Source: DATLGB01 sp963726825
GTDB taxonomy: Bacteria; Actinomycetota; Thermoleophilia; Solirubrobacterales; Solirubrobacteraceae
Assembly (NCBI GenBank): GCA_963726825.1
Contig: CAVSDT010000001.1
Coordinates: forward strand, 1,116,001-1,180,000
DNA length: 64,000 bases
Direction of reading: 5' to 3'
Below are positions 35,570-43,741 of the stretch, one piece after another. The notes beneath the pieces are model-generated. The model made no database searches and was not told where the DNA came from. It was given only the letters and a program-made list of their open reading frames with translations. Position 1 is the first letter of the stretch. Every line of letters begins with the position of its first letter. A program made the position numbers and the translations under genes.

Positions 35570-36148
35570 GTGAGCGGCGCCGACTTCGAGGCGACCTGGC
35601 GCGACGCGCCCGCCGACCCCGAGCCCTGGCGTTGGGAGCAGCGGCGAGCGCTGCTCGTCAGCGAGCTGCGCGACGGTGATCGCTGGCTGGACCTCGGCTG
35701 CGGCGCCGGGCGCTTCCTCACCGCCGCGCCGGGGGGGATCGGCGTGGAGGTCGCGCCGTCCGCGCTGGAGCGCGCCGCCGCCGTCGCGCCCGGCGCCGAT
35801 CTGCGCCTCGGCACCGTCGGGGAGCCGCTGCCGCTCGACCACGGCGCCGTCGACCTCGTCTGGTGCTCGGAGGTGGTCGAGCACGTCGCCGACGTGCTCG
35901 GACTGCTCCAGGAGGTCCGCCGGGTGCTCGCCCCCGGCGGTCGGCTCGTCCTCACGACGCCCGCGCACGGCCTCCTGCGGCGGACGGCCGTCGCGGCGTT
36001 CCGCTTCGAGGCGCACTTCGACCCGCTCGGCGAGCACCTGCGCTTCTTCACGACGCGATCGCTGGCCGCGACGCTGTCGGCGGCGGGCCTCCCGCCCGAC
36101 CACGTCGCGACCCACCGCGGCATGCTCGTCGCCCGGGCGCTGCGATGA
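35570..36148 (+). CDS. Class I SAM-dependent methyltransferase
   Basis: This 192-residue protein has motif I WLDLGCGAGRFLTAAP, an acidic residue after strand 2 (IGVEVAPSAL), and the post-motif VDLVWCSEVVEHVADVLGLLQEVRRVLAPGGRLVLTTP typical of UbiE/Methyltransf_11 enzymes. It probably methylates a sugar or a lipid-linked glycan in this cluster. GTG 35570 is taken as start; GTG 35549 is an in-frame alternative. It overlaps the next GT4 by 4 nt. Confidence 0.88.
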   Translation: MSGADFEATWRDAPADPEPWRWEQRRALLVSELRDGDRWLDLGCGAGRFLTAAPGGIGVEVAPSALERAAAVAPGADLRLGTVGEPLPLDHGAVDLVWCSEVVEHVADVLGLLQEVRRVLAPGGRLVLTTPAHGLLRRTAVAAFRFEAHFDPLGEHLRFFTTRSLAATLSAAGLPPDHVATHRGMLVARALR

Positions 36149-37194
36149 GGGTCCTGGTCGACGCGTCCTACGCCGCGCGGGGACCGTCCGGGACCCAGGT
36201 CTACATCGACGGCCTGCTCGGCGCGCTGTCCGCGCTCGGCGTGCGGGCGGACGCCGTCGCGGGTCGTGCCGGGCGCCACCTGGATCCGCTCGCGGAGGCG
36301 CGCTGGCAGGCCCGGCTCGCGCGGTGGGCGCGCGGCGCGGACGTCCTCCACCATGCGCTCCCCGCACGCGCGCCGACGCGCACGCCGCAGGTCGTCATGG
36401 TCCACGACCTCGCCTTCGTCGCGCTCCCGGGCTGCTTCGACGCCCGCTTCGCCGCCGTCGCGGCGCGCACGCACCGGGCGGCCGCCCGGCGCGCGGCCGC
36501 CGTGGTGTGCCCGTCGCAGGCCACCGCCGACGAGCTGTGGGCGCACTGGGGGGTGCGCGCCCTCGTCGCGCCCCACGGACCCGGCCAGGCGCCCGCCGCC
36601 GACCGCGGCCAGGCCCGCTGGTTCCTCTACGTCGGCGACGCGGAGCCGCGCAAGAACCTCCCGCGCCTCCTCGCCGCCTACCGCCGCTACCGGGACGAGA
36701 ACGGACCGGCGCCGACCGCCCCGGGGTGGCGGAGGTCGACCGCACCGGATGCGGTAAACCTCCGCCACCCCGAGGCTGGGGAGCCGTTGGAGCTCGTCAT
36801 CGCCGGCTCCGCCGCCCGCCACGTCGACCCCGCGCCGGGCCTCGTCCTGGACCCGGCGCCCGACCTGACCGCCCGCCATCGTCACGCCGCCGCGCTGATC
36901 CTCCCGTCCCTCCACGAGGGGTTCGGCCTGCCGGCCTTGGAGGCCATGCACGCGGGAACGCCGGTGCTGGCGGCGGACATCCCCGCGCTCCGGGAGCTCT
37001 GTGCCGGCGCCGCCCGCTACGCCGACCCACGCGACACCGCCGCGATCACCCGGCACCTGACCGAGCTCGCGACCGTCGCCCCCCTGCGCGAGGAGCTGCG
37101 CCGCCGCGGCCGTGCCCGGGCGACCGCGTTCTCCTGGGAGGCCAGCGGCCGGGCGCACCTGGCGGCCTTCCGGTTAGCCTCGGGCGCCGGATGA
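36145..37194 (+). CDS. GT4-family glycosyltransferase carrying an in-frame palindromic insert
   Basis: This 349-residue GT-B protein has VDASYAARGPSGTQVYIDGLL, MVHDLAFVALPGCFDA, donor domain WFLYVGDAEPRKNLPRLLAAY and LPSLHEGFGLPALEAMHAGTPVLA with EX7E. Residues about 193-209 are encoded by the second copy of the 49-bp palindrome. The stretch between the donor-domain start and the ELVIAG strand is about 25 residues longer than in the related GT4 at 30088-31110, as expected for an insertion in a surface loop. The frame is intact, so the enzyme may still work. Confidence 0.9.
   Translation: MRVLVDASYAARGPSGTQVYIDGLLGALSALGVRADAVAGRAGRHLDPLAEARWQARLARWARGADVLHHALPARAPTRTPQVVMVHDLAFVALPGCFDARFAAVAARTHRAAARRAAAVVCPSQATADELWAHWGVRALVAPHGPGQAPAADRGQARWFLYVGDAEPRKNLPRLLAAYRRYRDENGPAPTAPGWRRSTAPDAVNLRHPEAGEPLELVIAGSAARHVDPAPGLVLDPAPDLTARHRHAAALILPSLHEGFGLPALEAMHAGTPVLAADIPALRELCAGAARYADPRDTAAITRHLTELATVAPLREELRRRGRARATAFSWEASGRAHLAAFRLASGAG
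36723..36771. repeat. 49-bp palindromic element, copy 2 (inside GT4 coding sequence)
   Basis: Arms 36723-36742 and 36752-36771 (18 of 20 pairs) around a 9-nt loop CACCGGATG. It differs from copy 1 at five positions, mostly in the loop. It is translated as part of the glycosyltransferase. No target duplication is obvious. Confidence 0.85.
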
Positions 37195-38339
37195 GGATCG
37201 CGATCCTGGGCACCCGCGGCATCCCCGCGTCCTACTCCGGCTTCGAGACGGCCGTGGAGCAGCTCGCGGACCGCCTCACGCGGCGGGGCCACGAGGTGAC
37301 GGTCTACTGCCGCCCGCACGTCGTCGACCGCCGCTACAAGACCTACAAGGGCGCCCGGCTCGTGCACCTGCCGACGGTGCGCAACAAGTACCTCGACACG
37401 TTCGTGCACACCCTGCTGAGCGCCTGGCACGCCGCCCGCCGGGACCCGCCGGACGTCGCGCTGTTCTTCATCGCCGGCAACGCGCCGCTGTGCCTGCTCA
37501 CCCGCCTGGCCGGCATCCCGACGGTCATCAACGTCGACGGGCTGGACTCCGACCGGCGCAAGTGGCCGCAGCTGGCCAAGCGCTACCTGCGCTTCGCCGA
37601 GCGCAACGCGCCGCGCTGGGCGGACGAGACGATCACGGACTCCCACGTCGTCGCCGACGTCTACGAGCGCCGCTACGGCCGCCGCATCGGCGTCGTCCCC
37701 TACGGCGTGGAGGACCCCGGGCACGGTGGCACGGACACCCTCGATCGCCTCGGCCTCGAGCCCGGCCGCTACGTCCTGTTCGTCGGCCGCCTCGAGCCGG
37801 AGAACAACCCGCACGTCCTCGTGGAGGCCTGGTCGCGCATCCCGACCGCGCGCACCGACGGGATGAAGCTCGTCGTCGTCGGCGGCGCCCCGTACGCGGA
37901 CGACTACATCCGCACCGTCATGCGGGAGGGCGACCCGCGCGTCGTCTTCCCGGGCTACGTCTTCGGCCGCGGCTACTGGGAGCTGCAGCACCACGCCTAC
38001 GCCTTCGTCGCCCCGACGGAGGTCGGCGGCACGCACCCCGTCATCCTCGAGGCGCTCGCGGCCGGGAACTGCGTGCTGGTCAACGACCACGCCCCCAACG
38101 TCGAGACCGTCGGCGACGCCGGCCTGTTCTTCTCCGGCGAGCGCGGCGTCGACGCCCTGACGGAGGAGCTCGGGCGCCTCCTCGACGAGCCGCAGACCGT
38201 CGCCGACTACGCCGGCCGCGCCCGCGAGCGCGCCCGCTCCTACTCCTGGGACGCGGTCACCGACGCCTACGAGGCGCTCCTGCACGAGGTGCGGGCCCGC
38301 CGTCGCCCGGGCCCGCTCCCGCCGGAGCTCGTCGACTAG
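37191..38339 (+). CDS. GT4-family glycosyltransferase with DUF1972 N-terminus (rhamnosyltransferase-like)
   Basis: This 382-residue protein begins RIAILGTRGIPASYSGFETAVEQLADRL, the DUF1972 signature found in WchF/RfbF-type rhamnosyltransferases, and has VINVDGLDSDRRKWP, YVLFVGRLEPENNPHVLVEA and PTEVGGTHPVILEALAAG in the donor domain. It is the last gene of its operon (ATGA overlap upstream). A beta-1,4-rhamnosyl or similar transfer is plausible from the family. Confidence 0.92.
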   Translation: MRIAILGTRGIPASYSGFETAVEQLADRLTRRGHEVTVYCRPHVVDRRYKTYKGARLVHLPTVRNKYLDTFVHTLLSAWHAARRDPPDVALFFIAGNAPLCLLTRLAGIPTVINVDGLDSDRRKWPQLAKRYLRFAERNAPRWADETITDSHVVADVYERRYGRRIGVVPYGVEDPGHGGTDTLDRLGLEPGRYVLFVGRLEPENNPHVLVEAWSRIPTARTDGMKLVVVGGAPYADDYIRTVMREGDPRVVFPGYVFGRGYWELQHHAYAFVAPTEVGGTHPVILEALAAGNCVLVNDHAPNVETVGDAGLFFSGERGVDALTEELGRLLDEPQTVADYAGRARERARSYSWDAVTDAYEALLHEVRARRRPGPLPPELVD

Positions 38340-39832
38340 AAGATCCGCTCGGTGCGCGACGTCGTGCCGAGGGCCGTCACGCGCAGGTCGCCGCGGCGGC
38401 GCAGCCGCACCGTCGTGGTGAAGACGTTGCGCCTGCCGCGCGTCTTGACGGTCTTGACCGTCCGCCACTTGGAGGTCCCGCTGCGGCGGAACTGCACCTT
38501 CGCCCGCACCCGCTGACCGACGGCGGCGGGACGGACGACGCCCCAGACGCGCCGCCTGGCCTTGCGGCCGGTGACGAACAGCGGCAGCCGGTAGGCGGCC
38601 AGGGCCGGCTTGTCCACGCCGTCGCGGGTCCGCAGGCCGCTCTGGAACGTCGTCCCGATCGGGTCCCCGTCGTCGTTGAGGAGGAACTGCGCGAGCGTCT
38701 TGACGCGGCGATTGCGCGACGCGATGTACTCCGACTGGTTCAGGAACGCGCCCTGGAAGCGCAGCGGAACGCCGAAGCGGTCGGGCGGCGTCTGGTAGCC
38801 GAACTCCGTCAGGTACAGCGGGTAGCGCGTCCGGGAGCGGTACCGGCGCATCGCGCGATCGAGCACCGACGTCAGCCGTCCGAGCGCGGCGATCGTCACC
38901 TGGTTGCGGTTGCGCGGCTTGATCCCGGGCGGGAGCAGCAGTTGGTACGGGTGATGCGCGTAGCCGCGGGCGCCGAACAGCGCGGGGTGCGCGCGCTTGA
39001 ACGCCCGGGCGCTCTTGCCGCAGGCCAGCAGGGAGGCCCGCGTCCCCTTCAGGCGCTTGCCTTTGCGGCCGACGCAGTACAGCGCCCGCACGAACGTCAG
39101 CGGCGTCATCTGGCGCTTGAGCTGCTTGGAGTCGTTGCCCGCGGGCGCCGTCTCGCCGAGCAGGATCGTGTCGCGTCCGTGGCCCGTCGCGCCGAGTGCG
39201 CCCCAGGCCTGGTCGAGCAGCTCGCGGTACAGCGAGGCGGCGCGCTCGTACCAGCGGCCCTTGGCCTTCTGCCAGTTCGGCGTCAGCCAGCCCGACTGGT
39301 TCGGCTCGTTCCAGATCGACCAGTAGTCGACCCGCGGCAGCGCGCCGCCCTCGGGGTCCGGGTAGGTGCCGTCGTAGCGCCTGCCCACGGCGGTGACGAA
39401 CGCGTTGAACTCACCGGGGGAGGGCTCGTAGGTGTCGTTGATGTCGGCGCGCGGCGGGACCTGGTTGGCCCACAACGGCGACGGCCCGGTGAGGTTGAGG
39501 TTGACCTGGATGCCGCGGGCGAGCGCGAGCTTGATGACCGCGTCGTAGTTGTGCCAGATCCCCTCGGCGTAGGTCGCGGGGTCCGCGGCGTCGAACGCCG
39601 GCTTGGTGCGCGACTGCGGATCGGGGGCGATCGCGGCCCACAGCACGGTCAGACGCACGCGATCGACCCCGAGCGCCTTGAGCGTGTCGAGGTTGGCCGC
39701 CCGGCTCGCGTCGTCGGTGTAGATCAGGAGGTTGTCGTCCTGGAACGTCGCCTCCTGGCTGCTCGAGGCGGAGGCGACGCCCGGGAGCAGGAGCACCGCG
39801 AGCAGCATGAGGAGCAGGGTCCTGCGAATCAC
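38336..39832 (-). CDS. Secreted clan GH-A glycoside hydrolase
   Basis: This 498-residue protein has a signal peptide (1-22), a (beta/alpha)8-type catalytic domain with general acid/base motif YWSIWNEPN and nucleophile candidate YLTEFGYQTPP, and a C-terminal beta-rich region (about 430-498) with many Arg/Lys/Thr. It is expected to cleave a polysaccharide outside the cell, perhaps trimming or releasing the polymer made by the locus. GTG 39832 overlaps the ligase gene stop (GTGA). The GH family number is not assignable by eye. Confidence 0.85.
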   Translation of the reverse strand: MIRRTLLLMLLAVLLLPGVASASSSQEATFQDDNLLIYTDDASRAANLDTLKALGVDRVRLTVLWAAIAPDPQSRTKPAFDAADPATYAEGIWHNYDAVIKLALARGIQVNLNLTGPSPLWANQVPPRADINDTYEPSPGEFNAFVTAVGRRYDGTYPDPEGGALPRVDYWSIWNEPNQSGWLTPNWQKAKGRWYERAASLYRELLDQAWGALGATGHGRDTILLGETAPAGNDSKQLKRQMTPLTFVRALYCVGRKGKRLKGTRASLLACGKSARAFKRAHPALFGARGYAHHPYQLLLPPGIKPRNRNQVTIAALGRLTSVLDRAMRRYRSRTRYPLYLTEFGYQTPPDRFGVPLRFQGAFLNQSEYIASRNRRVKTLAQFLLNDDGDPIGTTFQSGLRTRDGVDKPALAAYRLPLFVTGRKARRRVWGVVRPAAVGQRVRAKVQFRRSGTSKWRTVKTVKTRGRRNVFTTTVRLRRRGDLRVTALGTTSRTERIF

Positions 39833-42060
39833 GGGCGTTGGTCCTTGCGTTGGTTGGCCTGTTGGTCCTTGGCGGCCTCTGCGGCGGCCTTCTGCGCAGC
39901 GGCCGCCTGTTGGGCGGCGACGAGCGCGCGGGCGAGCTTGACGAGGTCGGACTGCGACTCGACGGACTTGGGGTCGAGGAAGTAGGCGGCCTGGAAGGGC
40001 TGCAGCGCCTCCTGGGCACGCGCGATGTCCTGCAGCCGGAACTGACCGAGGCGCCGCCACGTCTCTGGATCCGCGGGCTGCGTGCGGATGGCGCGGCGCA
40101 ACGCGGCTTCGGCACCCACGCCGTCCCCTGCCGCCGCGCGGGCGGCGGCGAGCTCGAACCACGGCTCGGGGGAGAGGGGGTCGCGCCGGGTGGCGACGGT
40201 GGCGATGGAGATCGCGGCCGCGGTCTGGCCGGCGTCCAGGCGGGCCAGCGCGGAGTCGCCCGCGTGCACCGCGCGCAGCGGCTGCACGACCGCCCAGCAG
40301 ACCGCGACGGCCGTGGCGACGACGGCGAGCGCCGCGCCGACCCGGGCCGGCGGCGGGCGCCACGCGGCGGCGCGGTCCTTGAACGTCCACGACGGGGTGC
40401 GCGGGACCATGCCGACCTTCTCGGCGGCGCTGACCATGCCCGTCGGACCCTCGGCGGCCAACCGCGCGTGCAGCGGTCCGCGCGCGGCGATCCAGCCGGC
40501 GCAGATCATCGCCAGGACGGCGTTGGCGGGGACGAACCACGTCCAGTCCACGAGCGAGTGGACGCCGAAGACCAGCACGACCACGGCGATCGTGGCCATG
40601 CCGACGCGTTCGGCGTCCCACCCCAGGCCGCGGTCGCGGCGTCGCAGACCGAGTGCGCTCACGGCGGCGGCGATCCAGGCGGCCAGCGCCGCCAGCGAGA
40701 CCCCGAGGCCGATCCAGCCGAGGTCGGCCAGCGTCTGCACGACGTAGCCGTGCGCGTCCTGGACCTCGAGCGGGGTGGAGCGGAAGCGCTTGCGGACCTG
40801 CCCGTAGGACCCGGCGCCGGTCCCGACCCAGGGGGAGAGCTGATGCACCTGCAGGGCCTCGTCCCAGTAGCGGGCCCGGACGCTCGAGGTGGCCGTCAGG
40901 CGGCCCGGGCCGTTGTCGGGGGCCTTGGCGCTCGGGCTGGTCAGGGACTTCGCGGCGCTGGAGACCTGGCCGCCGATGCCGCCGGGAGCGGCGGCGAGGG
41001 CGATGACGCCCGCGGCCAGGCCGGCCGCCAGCACGCCGATCACGACCCGACCGGCCATCAAGCGCGTCCGCGGCTGCGGCGGGTACTGCGCGGTCGAGAA
41101 GCCGATCAGCAGGCCGACGGCGAGCAGGACGACGAGGAACAGCAGCAGCAGGATGCCGAACTGATGGCCGACGTCGGCACGCTGGACCAGCGGCTGCAGG
41201 TCCTTCGTGAGCGCGGTCTGGCTGAACGTCCAGGCCGTCACGCCGGCCGACCCCAGGGCGGTGAGCACGAGCGCGACCGCGGCGCGCAGCCGCAGCGGGA
41301 CCACGGCGAACCACACGATCAGCCCGATCGCCAGTGCCAGCAGTCCGCCGCGCGAGTAGGCCTGCAGCAGCGTGACGAGCACGATCCCGAGCCCGGGGTA
41401 GGCGAGGGCGTTGACGGCGGCGTGGCCCGAGCGGCGGGCTGCCAGCCACAGCAGCGGCGGGACGCCGCTGGCCGCCATCAGGCCGACGGCGTTCCAGTAC
41501 CCGAACGGCGCGCGCAGACGGGCGAAGGTCTCGTCGCGGTTGAAGACCTCGGGGAACGCCTTCGTCAACAGCGCGTACCCGCACACGACGACGGCCCCGA
41601 CGGCGATGCCGCGCAGGAGCGCGTCCCAGCGGTCGGGGACGAGGCGCGCGACGGCCATCGCGCCGGCGAAGGCCGCGAAGTAGGAGAGGGTCCGGTTGGT
41701 CTCCAGCCACGACTGGTCGGCGTTGAGGGACCAGATGATCGACAGCGCGGTGTAGAGCGCCAGCGCCGCGACCCCGCCCAGGGCCGCGGCACCGTGGAAG
41801 CGCTTCAGGGTGGTGACCCGGTTGGTGCTCGTCAGAGCGACGGCGCCGAGGCCGGCGGCGACGGCGATCAGGAGGACCTGCGCGCGCGTGTTGGCCCCGA
41901 CGGCGACCCCGCTCTGCGCGCCGAAGGCGAGCAGGACGATGGTGAGGGCGACGCCCGTGGTCAGCGCCCCGCCGGGGGTGACGCGCGCGAGCGTCTGCTG
42001 CAGCGCGTCCGTCACGGTCGTGAGGGTGCGCGCGGGTGCGCGCCCCGGGAGCGCGGTCAC
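39829..42060 (-). CDS. O-antigen ligase/polymerase-like membrane protein with C-terminal TPR
   Basis: This 743-residue protein has about 12-13 hydrophobic helices and the O-antigen ligase (Wzy/WaaL) region FGYWNAVGLMAASGVPPL, YSRGGLLALAIGL and HQLSPWVGTGAGSY with DAHGYVVQTLADLGW in the large external loop. The C-terminal 150 residues hold two or three TPR-like repeats (AAISIATVATRRDPLSPEPW; LRRAIRTQPADPETWRRLGQ) and an Ala/Gln-rich end. It may polymerise or attach lipid-linked glycan to a carrier. It is coupled by 4-nt overlaps to a small secreted gene and the glycosidase. Confidence 0.9.
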   Translation of the reverse strand: MTALPGRAPARTLTTVTDALQQTLARVTPGGALTTGVALTIVLLAFGAQSGVAVGANTRAQVLLIAVAAGLGAVALTSTNRVTTLKRFHGAAALGGVAALALYTALSIIWSLNADQSWLETNRTLSYFAAFAGAMAVARLVPDRWDALLRGIAVGAVVVCGYALLTKAFPEVFNRDETFARLRAPFGYWNAVGLMAASGVPPLLWLAARRSGHAAVNALAYPGLGIVLVTLLQAYSRGGLLALAIGLIVWFAVVPLRLRAAVALVLTALGSAGVTAWTFSQTALTKDLQPLVQRADVGHQFGILLLLFLVVLLAVGLLIGFSTAQYPPQPRTRLMAGRVVIGVLAAGLAAGVIALAAAPGGIGGQVSSAAKSLTSPSAKAPDNGPGRLTATSSVRARYWDEALQVHQLSPWVGTGAGSYGQVRKRFRSTPLEVQDAHGYVVQTLADLGWIGLGVSLAALAAWIAAAVSALGLRRRDRGLGWDAERVGMATIAVVVLVFGVHSLVDWTWFVPANAVLAMICAGWIAARGPLHARLAAEGPTGMVSAAEKVGMVPRTPSWTFKDRAAAWRPPPARVGAALAVVATAVAVCWAVVQPLRAVHAGDSALARLDAGQTAAAISIATVATRRDPLSPEPWFELAAARAAAGDGVGAEAALRRAIRTQPADPETWRRLGQFRLQDIARAQEALQPFQAAYFLDPKSVESQSDLVKLARALVAAQQAAAAQKAAAEAAKDQQANQRKDQRP

Positions 42061-42641
42061 CGGCCGCGCAACCGCAGTGGCCGCAAGGACACGCGGTCGC
42101 GCAGCGCGGCGCCCGCCGCGAGCAGCGCGCAGCCTGCGAGCGCGGCGAGGGCGATCAGCAGCGAGCTGGGCAGCCCGTTGGAGACCCGGTCCAGGCGGAC
42201 CGCGCTCTGGGGCTTGAGGCTGTTGGGATCGAGCGTGATCGCCTTGGCGGCGGCCTTGCGGGCGTCGTCGAGCGTGCCCTGATCGGAGCTGTTGGGGCGG
42301 ATCGTGCCGCTCTCGCCCACCTCCGGGGCGGGGGCGCCGGTTCCGGCGCTGCCCGGGGTCCGGGCGGTGCCCGTCCCGCCGCCCGAGGTCGCGGGGCGGG
42401 CGGGGATCTCGGCGGCACGCAGCACCGAGGCGCAGTCGGTGTACTGGGCGACGTCGCCCGGGAGGTTCTGGCGGGCGTCCCGGAGCTGCGCCGGCGTGTA
42501 CGAGCCGTCCAGATCGCCGTCCTGGCAGTCGTTGAGGATCTTGTCGCGCACCCCGGCGTTCGAGACGGCTGGAAGGACGGCGAACGCTGCCAGCAGCAGG
42601 GTGAAGATGGCGAGGGCCTTGCGGGTCATCGCGCGGCTCAC
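42057..42641 (-). CDS. Secreted/membrane-tethered protein of polysaccharide locus, unknown
   Basis: This 194-residue protein has a signal peptide (cleavage after SNAG near 29), a short Cys-containing extracytoplasmic domain (NDCQDGDLDGSYTPAQLRDARQNLP, then YTDCASVL), a Gly/Thr/Pro-rich linker and a C-terminal helix (about 160-180) followed by an Arg-rich tail, so it is membrane-tethered. It is coupled by GTGA both to the upstream GT4 and the downstream ligase-like gene, suggesting a partner role in polymer assembly. No enzymatic motif is visible. Confidence 0.75.
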   Translation of the reverse strand: MSRAMTRKALAIFTLLLAAFAVLPAVSNAGVRDKILNDCQDGDLDGSYTPAQLRDARQNLPGDVAQYTDCASVLRAAEIPARPATSGGGTGTARTPGSAGTGAPAPEVGESGTIRPNSSDQGTLDDARKAAAKAITLDPNSLKPQSAVRLDRVSNGLPSSLLIALAALAGCALLAAGAALRDRVSLRPLRLRGR

Positions 42642-43741
42642 GGTAGCGACACCCCGGCTTCGGGGACCCCGCTGCGGGCGACGCCGACAGCGGCCAGCGC
42701 GCGGCTCATCCCGGCCGCCCAGGCGGCCTGGGAGTAGGCGGCGACGTCCGCATGACCCTGCCGGCCGAGGCGCAGGCGCAGCTGCGGGTCCTCCCGGAGG
42801 CGCACGATCGCGGCGGCGAGCGCGTCAGGGTCGCCGGGGGCGACGACGAGGCCGTTTGACTCATGCACGACGAGTCCTCCGGCGACGGCTCCTACGGCGT
42901 GGGTGGCGATGACGGGTCGGCATTGGTGGAAGGCCTCGTTGACCACCAACCCCCACGGCTCGCGGAAGTCGCGTGTGGGGATCGACGGCACCACGACGAC
43001 GTCCGACCCGGCGTAGAAGTCGCGCACCTCCTCCGGCGTGCGGCGGCCGGCGGACACCACTGCGCTGGTGGCGAAGGACGGGGCTCGGAACCGTCCTCCG
43101 CCGACCAGAACCAGCGCAGCTGCGGGTGCTCGGAGGCCTGAGCGATGCCAAGCCGTGGTGAGAACCGCGAGGCCCTTCTCCCCCTCGAGACGGCCGACAA
43201 ACACGACCTGGTAGTCGCTCTGACGGATGGGCGCGTCGGCGGTCGCCTCCCAGAACGCGCCGTCGGCGGCCTGCGGCGCCTCCACCACCGGCGCGCGGGC
43301 GCCCTTGGCCCGCACGTAGGCGCTGACGTGCGGCCCGTAGGTCGCGATCGCGTCCGCGTCGCGGTACAGGTGACGGGTCGGGAGGAAGGAGAGCGCGTGC
43401 GCCGCGGTGCGCGGGTGGGCCCACATCGTGGCCCACAGGACGAACGGGACGCGGGCGCGGCGGGCGCCCAGGTGGGCGGCGGGCAGCGCGACGCGGCCGG
43501 ACATCCCGGCGATCACCGCGCGGTAGGCCCCTGACCGAGCGAGCCCGAGCACCTCGCGCTGGGCGACCTGGCGCACGGGGAAGGGCGGCTCGTTCCCGGT
43601 CGCGGTGTCGGCGCCGTGACGGACGGCGCCGCCGACGAGCGCGACCTCGATCCCCTCGCGCTCGTGCAGGGCGGCGAACGCCCCGACCCGGAACTGCGGC
43701 GCGAAGTTCGTGACGAGCAGGACGGGCCGCTCGTCGCTCAT
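42638..43741 (-). CDS. GT4-family glycosyltransferase
   Basis: This 367-residue GT-B protein begins PVLLVTNFAPQFRVGAFAALHER, has LYRDADAIATYGPHVSAYVRAKGA, donor domain VVFVGRLEGEKGLAVLTTAW, and PTRDFREPWGLVVNEAFHQCRPVIATHAVG with the conserved Glu pair. It starts at 43741 overlapping the upstream GT4 stop and its own stop overlaps the next gene. The product sugar is unknown. Confidence 0.9.
   Translation of the reverse strand: MSDERPVLLVTNFAPQFRVGAFAALHEREGIEVALVGGAVRHGADTATGNEPPFPVRQVAQREVLGLARSGAYRAVIAGMSGRVALPAAHLGARRARVPFVLWATMWAHPRTAAHALSFLPTRHLYRDADAIATYGPHVSAYVRAKGARAPVVEAPQAADGAFWEATADAPIRQSDYQVVFVGRLEGEKGLAVLTTAWHRSGLRAPAAALVLVGGGRFRAPSFATSAVVSAGRRTPEEVRDFYAGSDVVVVPSIPTRDFREPWGLVVNEAFHQCRPVIATHAVGAVAGGLVVHESNGLVVAPGDPDALAAAIVRLREDPQLRLRLGRQGHADVAAYSQAAWAAGMSRALAAVGVARSGVPEAGVSLP

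Noticed and set aside
35529..35573. 14-codon ORF overlapping the GT2 stop as ATGA upstream of the methyltransferase
   Set aside because: Too short and without supporting signals; the methyltransferase is read from a GTG in another frame.
38336..41710. Single 1,124-codon frame covering the glycosidase and most of the ligase-like gene
   Set aside because: The N-terminal 626 codons are an out-of-frame shadow of the ligase-like gene; the glycosidase starts at 39832 with its own signal peptide.
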